Source: a virus | Strand: one strand, 5' to 3' | IMG/VR virus record: IMGVR_UViG_3300035661_000105 | Coordinates: 1-46,133 of that record | DNA length: 46,133 nt | Shown: positions 21,231 through 29,340 of the stretch, one piece after another | How positions within the stretch are numbered: the stretch's first letter is position 1 | Layout: each line of letters opens with the position of its first letter | Made by a program: the position numbers and the translations under genes | Notes under the pieces: generated by a model | Databases searched by the model: none | Seen by the model: only the letters and a program-made list of their open reading frames with translations | What the model was told of the DNA's origin: nothing

Positions 21231-21710
21231 ATGTCTGCATTTGATCCTAACAGCTTCCTCGACGCACAAGTTACCGAAGTCAACGAGAAGCGCCCGAACA
21301 TTCCGACGGAGAATCCTGAGGACGAAACCGGTTGTTACCTCGCAGTCGTCGGCGAAATCAAGACGGACGCTGGCACCATCGGCAAAGGCGAGCGCATCGG
21401 TCAGCCCTGGGTGTCTATGCTCATCCCGCTGAAGATTCAGATTCCGGCCAGCGTGCAGGGGCTGGGCCTTCCCTCCGAGCTGACCATCACTGACCGGGCC
21501 TTTCTGGACCTCACCCCCCAGGGTGGCATCGACAACAGCAAAGGCAAGAACCGTCAGCAAAAGAACTACCGCGACGCAACCGGCCTGAACACTCCGGGCG
21601 AAGTCTTCGCTTGGCGTATGTTGACCGGCAAGGTTGTGAAGGTCAAGATCGCCCACGAGCTGTACGATGGTAACATTCAGGAACGCATTGCTCAGGTTCT
21701 TCCGAGCTAA
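21231..21710 (+). CDS. Conserved phage protein, possible ssDNA-binding-like
   Basis: A 159-residue protein with AAGGAG upstream of MSAFDPNSFLDAQVTEVNEK. The family is widespread in podovirus replication modules: an N-terminal FLDA motif, a central LTITDRAFLDLTPQGGIDNSKGKN, then VFAWRMLTGKVVKVKIAHE. Probably all-beta. Its own terminator follows, so it may be made in high amounts, as expected for a DNA-binding protein. The function is not proven. Confidence 0.65.
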   Translation: MSAFDPNSFLDAQVTEVNEKRPNIPTENPEDETGCYLAVVGEIKTDAGTIGKGERIGQPWVSMLIPLKIQIPASVQGLGLPSELTITDRAFLDLTPQGGIDNSKGKNRQQKNYRDATGLNTPGEVFAWRMLTGKVVKVKIAHELYDGNIQERIAQVLPS

Positions 21711-21728
21711 GTCGCCCGTGTAGCGCAT

Positions 21729-21759
21729 GGGGAGTGTGGAGCGATCCACCTCCCCTTTT
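21729..21759 (+). terminator. Rho-independent terminator
   Basis: A strong stem: GGGGAG-T-GTGGA, loop GCGA, TCCAC-CTCCCC (one bulged T), followed by TTTT. It lies 20 bases after the preceding stop and just before the ribosome site of the next gene, so partial read-through into the downstream operon is expected. Confidence 0.7.
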
Positions 21760-21775
21760 CCCCTAGGAGACCCTT

Positions 21776-21991
21776 ATGACTCAAACTCGATTACAATCAA
21801 TGATTGAAGTAGGCGTAGGCGTAGCAATCGGCTACTTCGTCGCCCTCGCAACTCAGCTGATAGCCTTCCCGCTCCTCAGCATTCCCGTGTCGCTCAGCAA
21901 TAATTTCCTTCTCGGCCTCATCTTCACAGTCGTCTCCGTGATCCGTGGCTACTTCGTTCGTAGACTCTTTAACTGGATGCACACAAAATGA
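21776..21991 (+). CDS. Small two-span membrane protein (DUF7220-like)
   Basis: A 71-residue protein with two hydrophobic spans (VGVAIGYFVALATQLIAFPLL and NNFLLGLIFTVVSVIRGYFV) and a basic C-terminus with RRLFNWMHTK. The SxxRGYxxRRxFN ending is typical of a small phage membrane family near replication genes. ATGA-coupled to the ParB-methyltransferase gene. Role unknown. Confidence 0.7.
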   Translation: MTQTRLQSMIEVGVGVAIGYFVALATQLIAFPLLSIPVSLSNNFLLGLIFTVVSVIRGYFVRRLFNWMHTK

Positions 21992-23322
21992 AACGCTTTA
22001 TCAACGCAGATTCTATCATCGTAGCCCCGGAGCGGCAGCGGAAGCACTTCGACGCTACGAAGCTTGCGGAACTCGGCGGCAGTATCGAGGCGAATGGACT
22101 GTTGCAAGCCATCGTTCTCCGCTACGTCGATGGCCAGTATATCCTTGTCGCAGGTGAACGCCGCCTTCGCGCAATGAAGGACCTGATTGCACTTGGCCAG
22201 ACCTTCAACTACGACGATGAGCCCGTCCCCGCCGGCCTTGTCCCTCACACCCTCCTCAGTGAGCTCGATCCCCTTGCGGCCGAGGAAGCAGAACTCGAGG
22301 AGAATCTTCAACGTGAAAACCTCACTTGGCAGGAAAAGGCCGCTGCAGTGGCGCGGCTTACTAATCTGCGTAAAGCCCAAGCACTGCAAGCCGGCCTACC
22401 GATGCCCTCCATCGCCGCCATCTCTGAAGAGGTTCGTGGCTCGAGTGAAGGTGTTAATCAGGAGACAACCCGTCGCGAGATCATTGTTGCGAAGCATCTC
22501 AACAACCCAGCAATCAAAGCTGCAAAGACTGTCGACGAAGCCTTTAAGATACTCCGTAAAGAAGAGACGGCTGCAAAGAATGCTGAACTGGGCATTCAGG
22601 TTGGCCGCACGTTCTCGGCAAAACTTCATACACTCTTCAACGAAGACTCGACTAGCTGGCTATCCGGATACAGGGACCAAAGCTACGACGTAATCCTGAC
22701 AGATCCGCCCTACGGCATGGGTGCAGATGAGTTCGGTGATTCGGGCGGCAGAGCGGAAGGTGCCCACGCATACAAGGACGATTACGAAACCTTTATGCGC
22801 TGTGCAACGGCCCTTGCTTTCGAGGGCTTTCGTATCGCCAAACAGCAAGCGCACATGTATTGCTTCTGCGACCCGGATCGCTTCAGCCAGCTCAAGGCAC
22901 TCATGGTTGAGGCTGGCTGGACAGTATTCCGCACCCCGCTGATCTGGTACAAGCGTAATGGTTCCCGCGCTCCGTGGCCAGAACAAGGTCCTCAGAGAAA
23001 GTACGAATTCATCCTGTACGCGGTGAAGGGGAAGAGGCCTGTACTCAAGATGGCAGGGGATGTGCTGGACTTTCCTCCCGATACTAACCTCGGGCATGGT
23101 GCACAGAAGCCCGTCGCGCTATATCAGGAATTGCTGTCTCGGTCCTGCCTACCAGGCAACTCCGTCATTGACCCCTTCTGTGGCACAGGCCCTATCTTCA
23201 CGGCGGCGAACGAACTACGCTGCATAGCTACGGGAGTAGAGGTTGATGCCGGCAGCTACGCTATTGCCATGAGGCGGCTGGACGGGCTGGTAAATCCGAA
23301 GGACTTGCTGGAGGGACTGTGA
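21988..23322 (+). CDS. ParB-like domain fused to DNA methyltransferase
   Basis: A 444-residue fusion. Residues about 1-110 are a ParB/Srx-type domain (the VAGERRLRAMKDL motif near residue 56), and 110-200 form a helical ParB middle region (AELEENLQRENLTWQEKA). The C-terminal half is an amino-methyltransferase with the catalytic TDPPYG near residue 240 and the SAM-binding DPFCGTGPI near residue 393. That motif order is of the beta type (N6-adenine or N4-cytosine). It likely modifies phage DNA to evade host restriction; the ParB part may give sequence or structure targeting. Confidence 0.88.
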   Translation: MKRFINADSIIVAPERQRKHFDATKLAELGGSIEANGLLQAIVLRYVDGQYILVAGERRLRAMKDLIALGQTFNYDDEPVPAGLVPHTLLSELDPLAAEEAELEENLQRENLTWQEKAAAVARLTNLRKAQALQAGLPMPSIAAISEEVRGSSEGVNQETTRREIIVAKHLNNPAIKAAKTVDEAFKILRKEETAAKNAELGIQVGRTFSAKLHTLFNEDSTSWLSGYRDQSYDVILTDPPYGMGADEFGDSGGRAEGAHAYKDDYETFMRCATALAFEGFRIAKQQAHMYCFCDPDRFSQLKALMVEAGWTVFRTPLIWYKRNGSRAPWPEQGPQRKYEFILYAVKGKRPVLKMAGDVLDFPPDTNLGHGAQKPVALYQELLSRSCLPGNSVIDPFCGTGPIFTAANELRCIATGVEVDAGSYAIAMRRLDGLVNPKDLLEGL

Positions 23323-23606
23323 TGAACAAAGCGGAAGCCCAAGTTGCGATGCTACACGAAGCTCTTTTAGCCGCCCATAAGTTCACAAAGTACGCAGATA
23401 GGTCATACGAACTTGGAATCAAAGCAATCAAAGCAACGTCGCCAGATGTTTTCGCTTGGCTCCGTAAGCATGATGCGGAGGTGTTGAGGAAGGCTTTTAT
23501 GATGCTTGAACAAAAGGTGCGGACGGGTGAAAACAGCATAAGCGAAGTCAGTTGCGCGACGAATTACCTGAAAGAATGGGCAGCAGAACTGGAGAAGCCG
23601 GAATGA
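23322..23606 (+). CDS. Small helical protein, function unknown
   Basis: A 94-residue protein, MNKAEAQVAMLHEALLA, with GGAGGG eight bases upstream of the ATG; a GTG three bases earlier is also possible. It is entirely helical and charged with an N-terminal heptad-like unit. ATGA-coupled onward. Confidence 0.65.
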   Translation: MNKAEAQVAMLHEALLAAHKFTKYADRSYELGIKAIKATSPDVFAWLRKHDAEVLRKAFMMLEQKVRTGENSISEVSCATNYLKEWAAELEKPE

Positions 23607-23743
23607 AACTCGCCAAGAAACGCCGTTGCATTATGTGGAGACTTGATGCTGATTGGGACAACGATACTTGGTATCAGATTCGCTGGTCAAATATTCACGG
23701 AGGTGTAAGGAAATGCCACCAGAACAAATCTACCAAGCGCTGA
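23603..23743 (+). CDS. Very small basic protein
   Basis: A 46-residue protein, MKLAKKRRCIMWRLDADWD, ending CHQNKSTKR, in ATGA overlap with the preceding gene. Rich in Trp, Lys and Arg. The ribosome site of the next tiny gene (GGAGGTG) lies within its codons. Confidence 0.5.
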   Translation: MKLAKKRRCIMWRLDADWDNDTWYQIRWSNIHGGVRKCHQNKSTKR

Positions 23744-23775
23744 AAGAACTATACCAAGAGAAGGAATGGAAATGA
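23713..23775 (+). CDS. Possible 20-residue peptide nested in the previous gene
   Basis: MPPEQIYQALKELYQEKEWK, from an ATG nine bases after GGAGG, running to a stop that overlaps the next start (ATGA). It may be a leader peptide for translational coupling and not a functional product. Low confidence. Confidence 0.3.
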   Translation: MPPEQIYQALKELYQEKEWK

Positions 23776-24074
23776 ACATCACACCAGAACAACTGCGCGA
23801 GATTGCAGAACGACTTATCGACCAGGGGGTGATTCCCTTTATTCCTGCAAATCACCTGGCCACCATCTTCGCCGAATTCCAGAAGCTGCAAGACTCGCGC
23901 GAGGCAAACATCGAATGCGCCGCACACCGTCTCGCGCTTGAACTTGAGTGCCTGTTGCTGGATACAAAGGACATGGCTGTCGTCAGCAGGTGGTGGGATT
24001 CTGGACACGAGGCCCTTTCTGCATGGCACGCCCTTGATGATCAACCGCACATTAGCCCTTTAGGAATGGATTGA
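23772..24074 (+). CDS. Small helical protein, function unknown
   Basis: A 100-residue protein, MNITPEQLREIAERLIDQG, with an amphipathic N-terminal helix and a second long helical region (ECAAHRLALELECLLLD). ATGA-coupled to the small peptide before it. No recognisable family. Confidence 0.6.
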   Translation: MNITPEQLREIAERLIDQGVIPFIPANHLATIFAEFQKLQDSREANIECAAHRLALELECLLLDTKDMAVVSRWWDSGHEALSAWHALDDQPHISPLGMD

Positions 24075-24076
24075 AA

Positions 24077-24292
24077 ATGACACCCATTGTATTTAGTGGC
24101 CACCCCGATTTAGTCGGCGGGATAAAGTGATCTGACATAGAACTTGACTGGATCAATGCAAGAATCAGGCAGGAGATTGCTGACTGTCTATACGTAGTCG
24201 CCAAAGAGCAAGATCATCTTGGCGGAACAGGGCTACTTCCATTTGAACTTCGCCGTAAGGCTAGGGACATAGAACAGGGGATAACAAAATGA
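24077..24292 (+). pseudogene. Small open frame interrupted by an in-frame TGA
   Basis: ATG at 24077 two bases after the preceding stop, with AGGA upstream, reads MTPIVFSGHPDLVGGIK and then meets TGA at 24128-24130. The same frame then stays open for 53 more codons (SDIELDWINARIRQEI onward) and ends in an ATGA overlap with the next gene, exactly the junction used throughout this operon. There is no ATG, GTG or TTG restart in that frame downstream. Either a Trp or Arg codon mutated to stop, the product is read through, or the base is an error. Confidence 0.55.
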
Positions 24293-24612
24293 ATCTTGTA
24301 AACGAACTGCGCTGTCTTGCAGAAGATTTGTATTCTGCTAACTCAGCTAGTCCAATCGTGAGCGCCCTGAGTAGGGCTGCTGACAGGATTGCGGAGCTTG
24401 AGGATCAGAAGCCGTTCTATGGCCAGAAGCCTACCTACGCACCGTCCATTAGTGATGCCCATTTGAGGGCGCTTGCGGCAAAGTGTGGGCTGATGCCAGG
24501 GTATAAAACCGCTGAATTAGTCGCTGCTATTATAGGGTACGCAAGAGTAGTACTTAACGACCCTGCGGTACAAGAGGCTTTCTACGCCCGCTCAGTACAA
24601 GGAGGTTCTTAA
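24289..24612 (+). CDS. Small protein, function unknown
   Basis: A 107-residue protein, MNLVNELRCLAEDLYSAN, with an N-terminal helical pair (a segment like SALSRAADRIAELE seen in many phage proteins) and a helical tail. TAATG-coupled to the DNA polymerase gene, with AAGGAGG for the polymerase inside its end. Confidence 0.65.
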   Translation: MNLVNELRCLAEDLYSANSASPIVSALSRAADRIAELEDQKPFYGQKPTYAPSISDAHLRALAAKCGLMPGYKTAELVAAIIGYARVVLNDPAVQEAFYARSVQGGS

Positions 24613-27077
24613 TGTCACGCCCCGGCGAAGGCCCAATCCCCTCGCGTATAATGATCGTCGGTGAGTCATGGTCCCACGACGACATTCGCTTCAACATGCC
24701 ATTCTCCGGCAGCGTGGGGCAGGAACTCAATCGTATGCTCCATGAAGCCGGCATCATGCGGAGTGAGTGTTACACTACCTGCGTCTGCGATTACCCCATC
24801 CCCTTCGATGCCATCGCTAAGGCTAAGAAAGACATCACCCTTAATCATCATTTCTATAAAGGCATGTATGTCACTGAAGCACTTCGTGCAGGTTGCCGTG
24901 CACTCGCTGTTGAAATTGATCTTGTCCAGCCTAACCTCATTATCGCGATGGGCTCTGTTGCCCTGTGGGCGCTCACAGATCTGTGGTCGGTGCCGAAGTG
25001 GAGAGGTTCGCTCCTGTACTCCACGCACCCCCGGAAGCCGAAAGTAATACCAACCTACCACCCCTCCGCGATCTACCGCCAATGGGACCTTCGCGCGATT
25101 GCAGTAAATGACCTCAAGCGCGCCAAGCGACATATGACTACGGCGACCTACGATAACAAACCAGAGTGGCAGTTCCAAGTCCGGCCCTCTTTCGATTCCG
25201 CTATAGCTTGCCTCAACATGCTTCTTGCACGTGTGCAAGTTACTGATGAACTCTGGCTCGACTTCGATATCGAAACACGCTACGAGCATATTGACTGCAT
25301 CGGAATCAGCTGGTCACGCACCGAAGCGATCTGTATTCCTTTCGTGGCGCAGGGAAGGAAGGAGGGCTACTGGAACTTGGACGAGGAAACCGTAATCATC
25401 TTTAAGTTGTACAAGCTCCTCACGCATAAGAACTGCCGTGTCCGCTGGCAGAACGGTCTCTACGACGCGCAGTACGTTTACCGTCACTGGCACTTCCTCC
25501 CCCACGGCGGCCAGGATACAATGATATCCCAACACTCCCTTTTCTGCGCCATGCCGAAGGGGCTGGACTTTATCGCATCCATGTACTGCGACTGGTACGT
25601 GTACTGGAAGGACGAGGGAAAGATCGCATCGAACATACCAGAGGAACAGCGTTGGACGTACAACCTTCAAGACTGTATCTACACTCGGGAGGCCGGTGAG
25701 GTCCTTCAACAGTCCGTCAAGGTCATGGGGCTGGCCGAGGTCGACTCCTACCAGCAGCGCATGTTCAATCCGGTCCTCCGTGCCATGCGCCTCGGTGTGC
25801 GTATCCGTCCGGAGGTCAAAGCTACAATGGCTATGGATATCCAGGAAGAGCTCTCCCACAGAGAAGCCTTCCTATACAACGTAGTTGGCCACGCGATCAA
25901 TCCGAAGTCGCCGAAGCAAATGCAAGCCTTCTTCTACGAAGACATGGCACAGCCGAAGATACTCAAGCGCGTAGTCCGCAACGGGCATACTACCATGTCA
26001 GCCTCTTGCGACGACGAGAGCATGGCAAAGATCTCTGCCCGTGAACCCCTTCTTAAACCAATCTGCAACGCGATCCTGGACATTCGCACCTTGTACAAGT
26101 TCCTTAAAGACTTCGTCATGATGCCACTGGATACGGATGGGCGTATGCGTTGCTCTTTTAACATCGCAGGAGATGCGGGTGGAAAATCTGCACCGTATTC
26201 GTACAGACTTAGTTCGAGTAAGAATCCTTTTGGCTCAGGTGGAAACCTGCAAACGATACCGTCTGAAAAGTCCAAGTCATCCGGCAAAGCTGCAGCTCGA
26301 GGTAGTATGGATTTTACTCTGCCTAACATACGCAGCATGTACGGCCCTGATCAAGGATTCACTTTCTTCGACATGGACTTGGATCGGGCGGACCTTCAGG
26401 TAGTCGTCTGGGAATCTGGTGACCCGATGCTCAAAGCCGCTCTTCGCATGGGCGCGGACATTCACTTACTCAACACCTACGGTATTGATAACAAGGAACC
26501 ACCGCCGCTAGAGGAACTCGTCGAGACCCACCCGCGTTACCTTGACCACAAGTCTCCCCGTAAACACAAACGCGAATTCGCAAAGGTATTCTGTCATGCT
26601 ACTAACTACCTCGGTAAGGCTAAAACGGTTGCGGCGCATACAGGACGCGGAGTCCACGAGATTGATCAAGCGCAGAAGCGTTGGTTCGCTGCGCACCCAG
26701 GCATTCTCGAATGGCACCAGCGCGTTACTAACCAAGTCCGCGAGTTCCGCTACGTCGAGAACAAGTTCGGCTATCGTTGGTACGTCTTCGATAGGATTGA
26801 TGAGAATCTTCTCCCCGCCGCAGTGGCATGGATTCCGCAATCTACAGTGGGGATCGTTATCAACCGCGCGTGGCTGGCATTTTACGAGAACATCCCGGAG
26901 GTACAAGTCCTCCTTCAAGTCCACGACTCACTTGCGGGGCAGTTTCCTACCCACCGCCGCGCGACCTTGCTTCCGCTGATGGAACGGTACTCCAAGATAG
27001 TCATCCCGTACGATGAACCACTGATCATACCTACTGGAATTAAAACGAGTACCATCTCCTGGGGCGATTGTGTCTAA
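24612..27077 (+). CDS. DNA polymerase, family A, with N-terminal uracil-DNA glycosylase-like domain
   Basis: An 821-residue replicative polymerase. Residues about 1-175 look like a family 4 UDG: VGESWS near 15, MPFSGSVGQELNRML near 35 and TYHPSAIYR near 150; the iron-sulphur cysteines of classical family 4 are not evident. The 3'-5' exonuclease follows: DFDIET near 217, NGLYDAQYV near 280 and YNLQDCIYT near 349. The polymerase domain has motif A DMDLDRADLQ near 586, motif B KVFCHATNYLGKAKT near 657 and motif C QVHDSL near 769. A similar UDG-polymerase arrangement is reported for SPO1-like phages. Confidence 0.9.
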   Translation: MSRPGEGPIPSRIMIVGESWSHDDIRFNMPFSGSVGQELNRMLHEAGIMRSECYTTCVCDYPIPFDAIAKAKKDITLNHHFYKGMYVTEALRAGCRALAVEIDLVQPNLIIAMGSVALWALTDLWSVPKWRGSLLYSTHPRKPKVIPTYHPSAIYRQWDLRAIAVNDLKRAKRHMTTATYDNKPEWQFQVRPSFDSAIACLNMLLARVQVTDELWLDFDIETRYEHIDCIGISWSRTEAICIPFVAQGRKEGYWNLDEETVIIFKLYKLLTHKNCRVRWQNGLYDAQYVYRHWHFLPHGGQDTMISQHSLFCAMPKGLDFIASMYCDWYVYWKDEGKIASNIPEEQRWTYNLQDCIYTREAGEVLQQSVKVMGLAEVDSYQQRMFNPVLRAMRLGVRIRPEVKATMAMDIQEELSHREAFLYNVVGHAINPKSPKQMQAFFYEDMAQPKILKRVVRNGHTTMSASCDDESMAKISAREPLLKPICNAILDIRTLYKFLKDFVMMPLDTDGRMRCSFNIAGDAGGKSAPYSYRLSSSKNPFGSGGNLQTIPSEKSKSSGKAAARGSMDFTLPNIRSMYGPDQGFTFFDMDLDRADLQVVVWESGDPMLKAALRMGADIHLLNTYGIDNKEPPPLEELVETHPRYLDHKSPRKHKREFAKVFCHATNYLGKAKTVAAHTGRGVHEIDQAQKRWFAAHPGILEWHQRVTNQVREFRYVENKFGYRWYVFDRIDENLLPAAVAWIPQSTVGIVINRAWLAFYENIPEVQVLLQVHDSLAGQFPTHRRATLLPLMERYSKIVIPYDEPLIIPTGIKTSTISWGDCV

Positions 27078-28308
27078 TAGAAACTACCCTGACTGGATCA
27101 CCGCGTATCTGGACTTCGCGTCCGTTACCGAGGCACCCCGTCGTAATCACTTCTGGGCCGCCGTGGGAACCATTGCAGGCTGTCTGCGCCGTCGCGTGTG
27201 GATAGATATGAAACGGTTTTCCTGGTACCCTTCCTTCTACATCATTTACGTAGGCCCGCCGGGAGTCATCGCCAAGTCCACGACCATTGACATTGCAGCA
27301 GATCTGCTCAAACAAGTTCCTGGCGTCAAGTTCGGCCCGAACGCGATCACGTGGCAAGCTCTAGTCACCGCTTTCGCCAACGCTTCCGAGTCCTTCGAGT
27401 TCGAAGCTGAGTGGCATCCCATGTCGCCCTTGACTCTCATCGCCTCCGAGCTTGGTTCCCTCCTCAACATCCAAGACAAGGATATGATTAACCTGCTCAT
27501 CGAACTGTGGGATGGTAAGAAGTCCTACGAAAAGATCACTAAGATGAGCGGGAATGATATCATCGAAGCTCCCTGGATCAACATCCAAGCGGGGACTACT
27601 CCTCACTGGATCGCGGACAATATGCCACAATCTATGATCGGCGGCGGTCTAGCCTCCCGTTGTATATTCGTCTACGGGGATAAGAAGGAACGCTACGTCG
27701 CCTACGTGGATGAGCAAGTCGGCCACGCAGACGCCTCGATGAAAGCCGCCCTGATCGAAGACCTCGAGCGCATCGCAATGCTCTGTGGGCGCTTCACTAT
27801 CTCTGAGGAAGCTCGCGTGTGGGGCAGGTCCTGGTACGAGCGGTTCTGGCGCGATGCAAGCTCCCGTATGGATGATCAGATGATGGAAGGCTACGCCGCG
27901 CGGAAACAGACCCACCTCCACAAGCTCGCAATGGTCCTCTCCGCTTCTCGTGGCGATTCCCTCCGCATTGAAAAGTCCGACCTCGAACTCGCCAACGTAA
28001 TGCTGGAAGATATCGAGGGGGATATGCACCACGTCTTCTCTCGCATCGGACGAACGGAGGATTCCATGCAAGCCGAGCGCTTCATTGAGTTCGTTAGGAA
28101 GCATGGGACCATCGCTTACACAGAAGCTTACCGCATGATCCACGTTTACTTCCCGGACTTCCGCGACTTCGAAGGCATCATGCAGGGGGCGGTGAATTCA
28201 GGTCAGATCATTCTCGTCAACACTGCGAAGGGGATGATGTTGCAAGCGGCTAACCCTAGCATCACGCCGCAGCCGAAGGCAATCATTACACCGGATACAC
28301 TGGTATGA
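27070..28308 (+). CDS. DUF3987-like P-loop ATPase, probable replicative helicase
   Basis: A 412-residue protein starting at GTG, overlapping the polymerase end by eight bases. The N-terminal PDWITAYLDFASVTEAP and the WAAVGTIAGCLRRRVWI segment are typical of DUF3987/primase-helicase C-terminal proteins. Walker A is GPPGVIAKST near residue 60 and the LTLIASELGSLL strand near 118 serves as Walker B. A GGGLASRCIFVY arginine-finger region is near 195. The C-terminal winged-helix-like region is weak. No primase active site is seen, so priming may depend on the host. Confidence 0.75.
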   Translation: MSNRNYPDWITAYLDFASVTEAPRRNHFWAAVGTIAGCLRRRVWIDMKRFSWYPSFYIIYVGPPGVIAKSTTIDIAADLLKQVPGVKFGPNAITWQALVTAFANASESFEFEAEWHPMSPLTLIASELGSLLNIQDKDMINLLIELWDGKKSYEKITKMSGNDIIEAPWINIQAGTTPHWIADNMPQSMIGGGLASRCIFVYGDKKERYVAYVDEQVGHADASMKAALIEDLERIAMLCGRFTISEEARVWGRSWYERFWRDASSRMDDQMMEGYAARKQTHLHKLAMVLSASRGDSLRIEKSDLELANVMLEDIEGDMHHVFSRIGRTEDSMQAERFIEFVRKHGTIAYTEAYRMIHVYFPDFRDFEGIMQGAVNSGQIILVNTAKGMMLQAANPSITPQPKAIITPDTLV

Positions 28309-28580
28309 ATTCTACACGTACATTATCGCCCCATAATCCACGTGGGAATAGCGTAGAGTACCTCATCACCAAGGGCCTCGGCTACTGCTGCGAGTACGCA
28401 TTTTTCCTCGTGTGTCAGGAGGTACCCTCCGAACTGATCGCCGCCCGCCTTGGCTGTGAAGTCAACACGATTCGCCGCCATCGCCTCTGGCTCCGCAACG
28501 GCAAGATCACCTGCAAGAAGCTCGAGTCCTGTATGCTACCTAAACTGGAAAGGAAGTTCCCATGCTTTACCACCGAATAA
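28305..28580 (+). CDS. Small helix-turn-helix protein
   Basis: A 91-residue protein, ATGA-coupled to the helicase. A helix-turn-helix is clear at residues about 43-65 (PSELIAARLGCEVNTIRRHR), followed by a basic tail. Control motif copy C (28314-28345) lies inside its own first codons, encoding TRTLSPHNPRGN, so the gene could be autoregulated or the regulator of the three-copy motif. That link is inference. Confidence 0.65.
   Translation: MNSTRTLSPHNPRGNSVEYLITKGLGYCCEYAFFLVCQEVPSELIAARLGCEVNTIRRHRLWLRNGKITCKKLESCMLPKLERKFPCFTTE
28314..28345 (-). promoter_or_regulatory. Palindromic control motif, copy C
   Basis: On the minus strand it reads CCCACGTGGATTATGGGG then CGATAATG and TACGTG, matching the core of copies A and B (CGTGGATTAT-N6-ATAATG). 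It is located inside the start of the helix-turn-helix gene. Because the core is a near palindrome, orientation is ambiguous. Confidence 0.55.
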
Positions 28581-28696
28581 GCAGTAACGTATTCTTCCTC
28601 ACGCCTTCCCTTGCTGTCGGCATCGACGTAGATGGAAGTGTGTTCCTTGAATTCGCCTGGTTCAATATCGCCATCGGTATCGGGGAGGCACCTTGA
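28562..28696 (+). CDS. Very small protein, function unknown
   Basis: A 44-residue protein, MLYHRISSNVFFLTPSLAV, with AAGGAAG ahead of its ATG, and overlapping the end of the helix-turn-helix gene by 19 bases. Mostly hydrophobic and aromatic. Its stop overlaps the TTG start of the last rightward gene (TTGA). Confidence 0.5.
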   Translation: MLYHRISSNVFFLTPSLAVGIDVDGSVFLEFAWFNIAIGIGEAP

Positions 28697-28851
28697 GCAC
28701 CTTGCTAATCATCTACCTGTCCTTCTCCTCTGGCCAGGCCTACTCCCAGTCCTACAGCATACCGGCCCACTCTTGCCAGGCGCAAGCTCAACGAATCAAG
28801 CGCAAAGTAAAAGCGGGCCGTGTATGGACCTACTGCTTGAGTGTAGCTTGA
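28693..28851 (+). CDS. Small secreted or periplasmic protein, last gene of the rightward arm
   Basis: A 52-residue protein from TTG in TTGA overlap. A short hydrophobic leader (STLLIIYLSFSSGQAYS) resembles a signal peptide, and the mature part contains two cysteines with the WTYC motif near the end, as in a widespread small phage family. It overlaps the end of the convergent holin gene by about 22 bases. The role is unknown; it is not a clear Rz1-type spanin. Confidence 0.5.
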   Translation: MSTLLIIYLSFSSGQAYSQSYSIPAHSCQAQAQRIKRKVKAGRVWTYCLSVA

Positions 28852-29339
28852 GCCAGCAGTTCCTTAGTCCGATCACTCCCTTTATTACTACCGAGCCAGA
28901 AGTTAACTACCGCACCGAAGGCAGCCCCTAGAGACCCTAGCATAATTAACAGGGGCTGTGATTCAATAGCTGCCCTGTCGTGCATCATCCACCCTAGTAT
29001 CCCGAAGAACCCCACAGTGATCAGGGTAGACAGCGCTTCTGGAAAGTAACTTCCCGTCGTAGCCCTCAGCGTCCGTGCGGAATCTACATTCTTGAACTCC
29101 AGTTCCGCATACTTGAACCCCCGTTCCGCCTCGTCGTTCTTGAATTGCAGTTCCAGTTCCTTCAGCTTCCCTAGCTGTTCCGGGGTAACCTTTCCCTCCG
29201 TAATCATCTGAGTAATCTTCTCCTGGGTCGCGCCTTCAATCCCGAAGATCTTTCCAATACCCTCTACCGCCAGGCCGCCCAATGGCCCCAACAACGCGCT
29301 TGCAACTGTCGGCGCAATGCCAGCTAGAAAGTCTTCCAT
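28830..29339 (-). CDS. Holin of the GTA_holin_3TM type
   Basis: A 169-residue protein with an N-terminal hydrophobic segment (GIAPTVASALLGPLGGLAVEGIG), a charged central helix (LELQFKNDEAERGFKYAELEFKNV cut by position about 65-85) and two C-terminal spans (STLITVGFFGILGWMM and LLIMLGSLGAAFGAVVNFWLG). The SARxxRATTGSYxPE motif and layout match the three-span holins of gene-transfer agents. It ends the lysis cassette and converges on the rightward arm. Confidence 0.75.
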   Translation of the reverse strand: MEDFLAGIAPTVASALLGPLGGLAVEGIGKIFGIEGATQEKITQMITEGKVTPEQLGKLKELELQFKNDEAERGFKYAELEFKNVDSARTLRATTGSYFPEALSTLITVGFFGILGWMMHDRAAIESQPLLIMLGSLGAAFGAVVNFWLGSNKGSDRTKELLAQATLKQ

Positions 29340-29340
29340 G

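Noticed and set aside
20670-21749. A 359-codon minus-strand frame
   Set aside because: Antisense to the ATPase end, SSB-tip gene and its neighbours, runs through a terminator, and lacks protein-like features.
24128-24130. Genome-wide TGA recoding as Trp
   Set aside because: Most genes in both arms end at TGA in ATGA junctions, so TGA works as stop; the interrupted gene is a local case.
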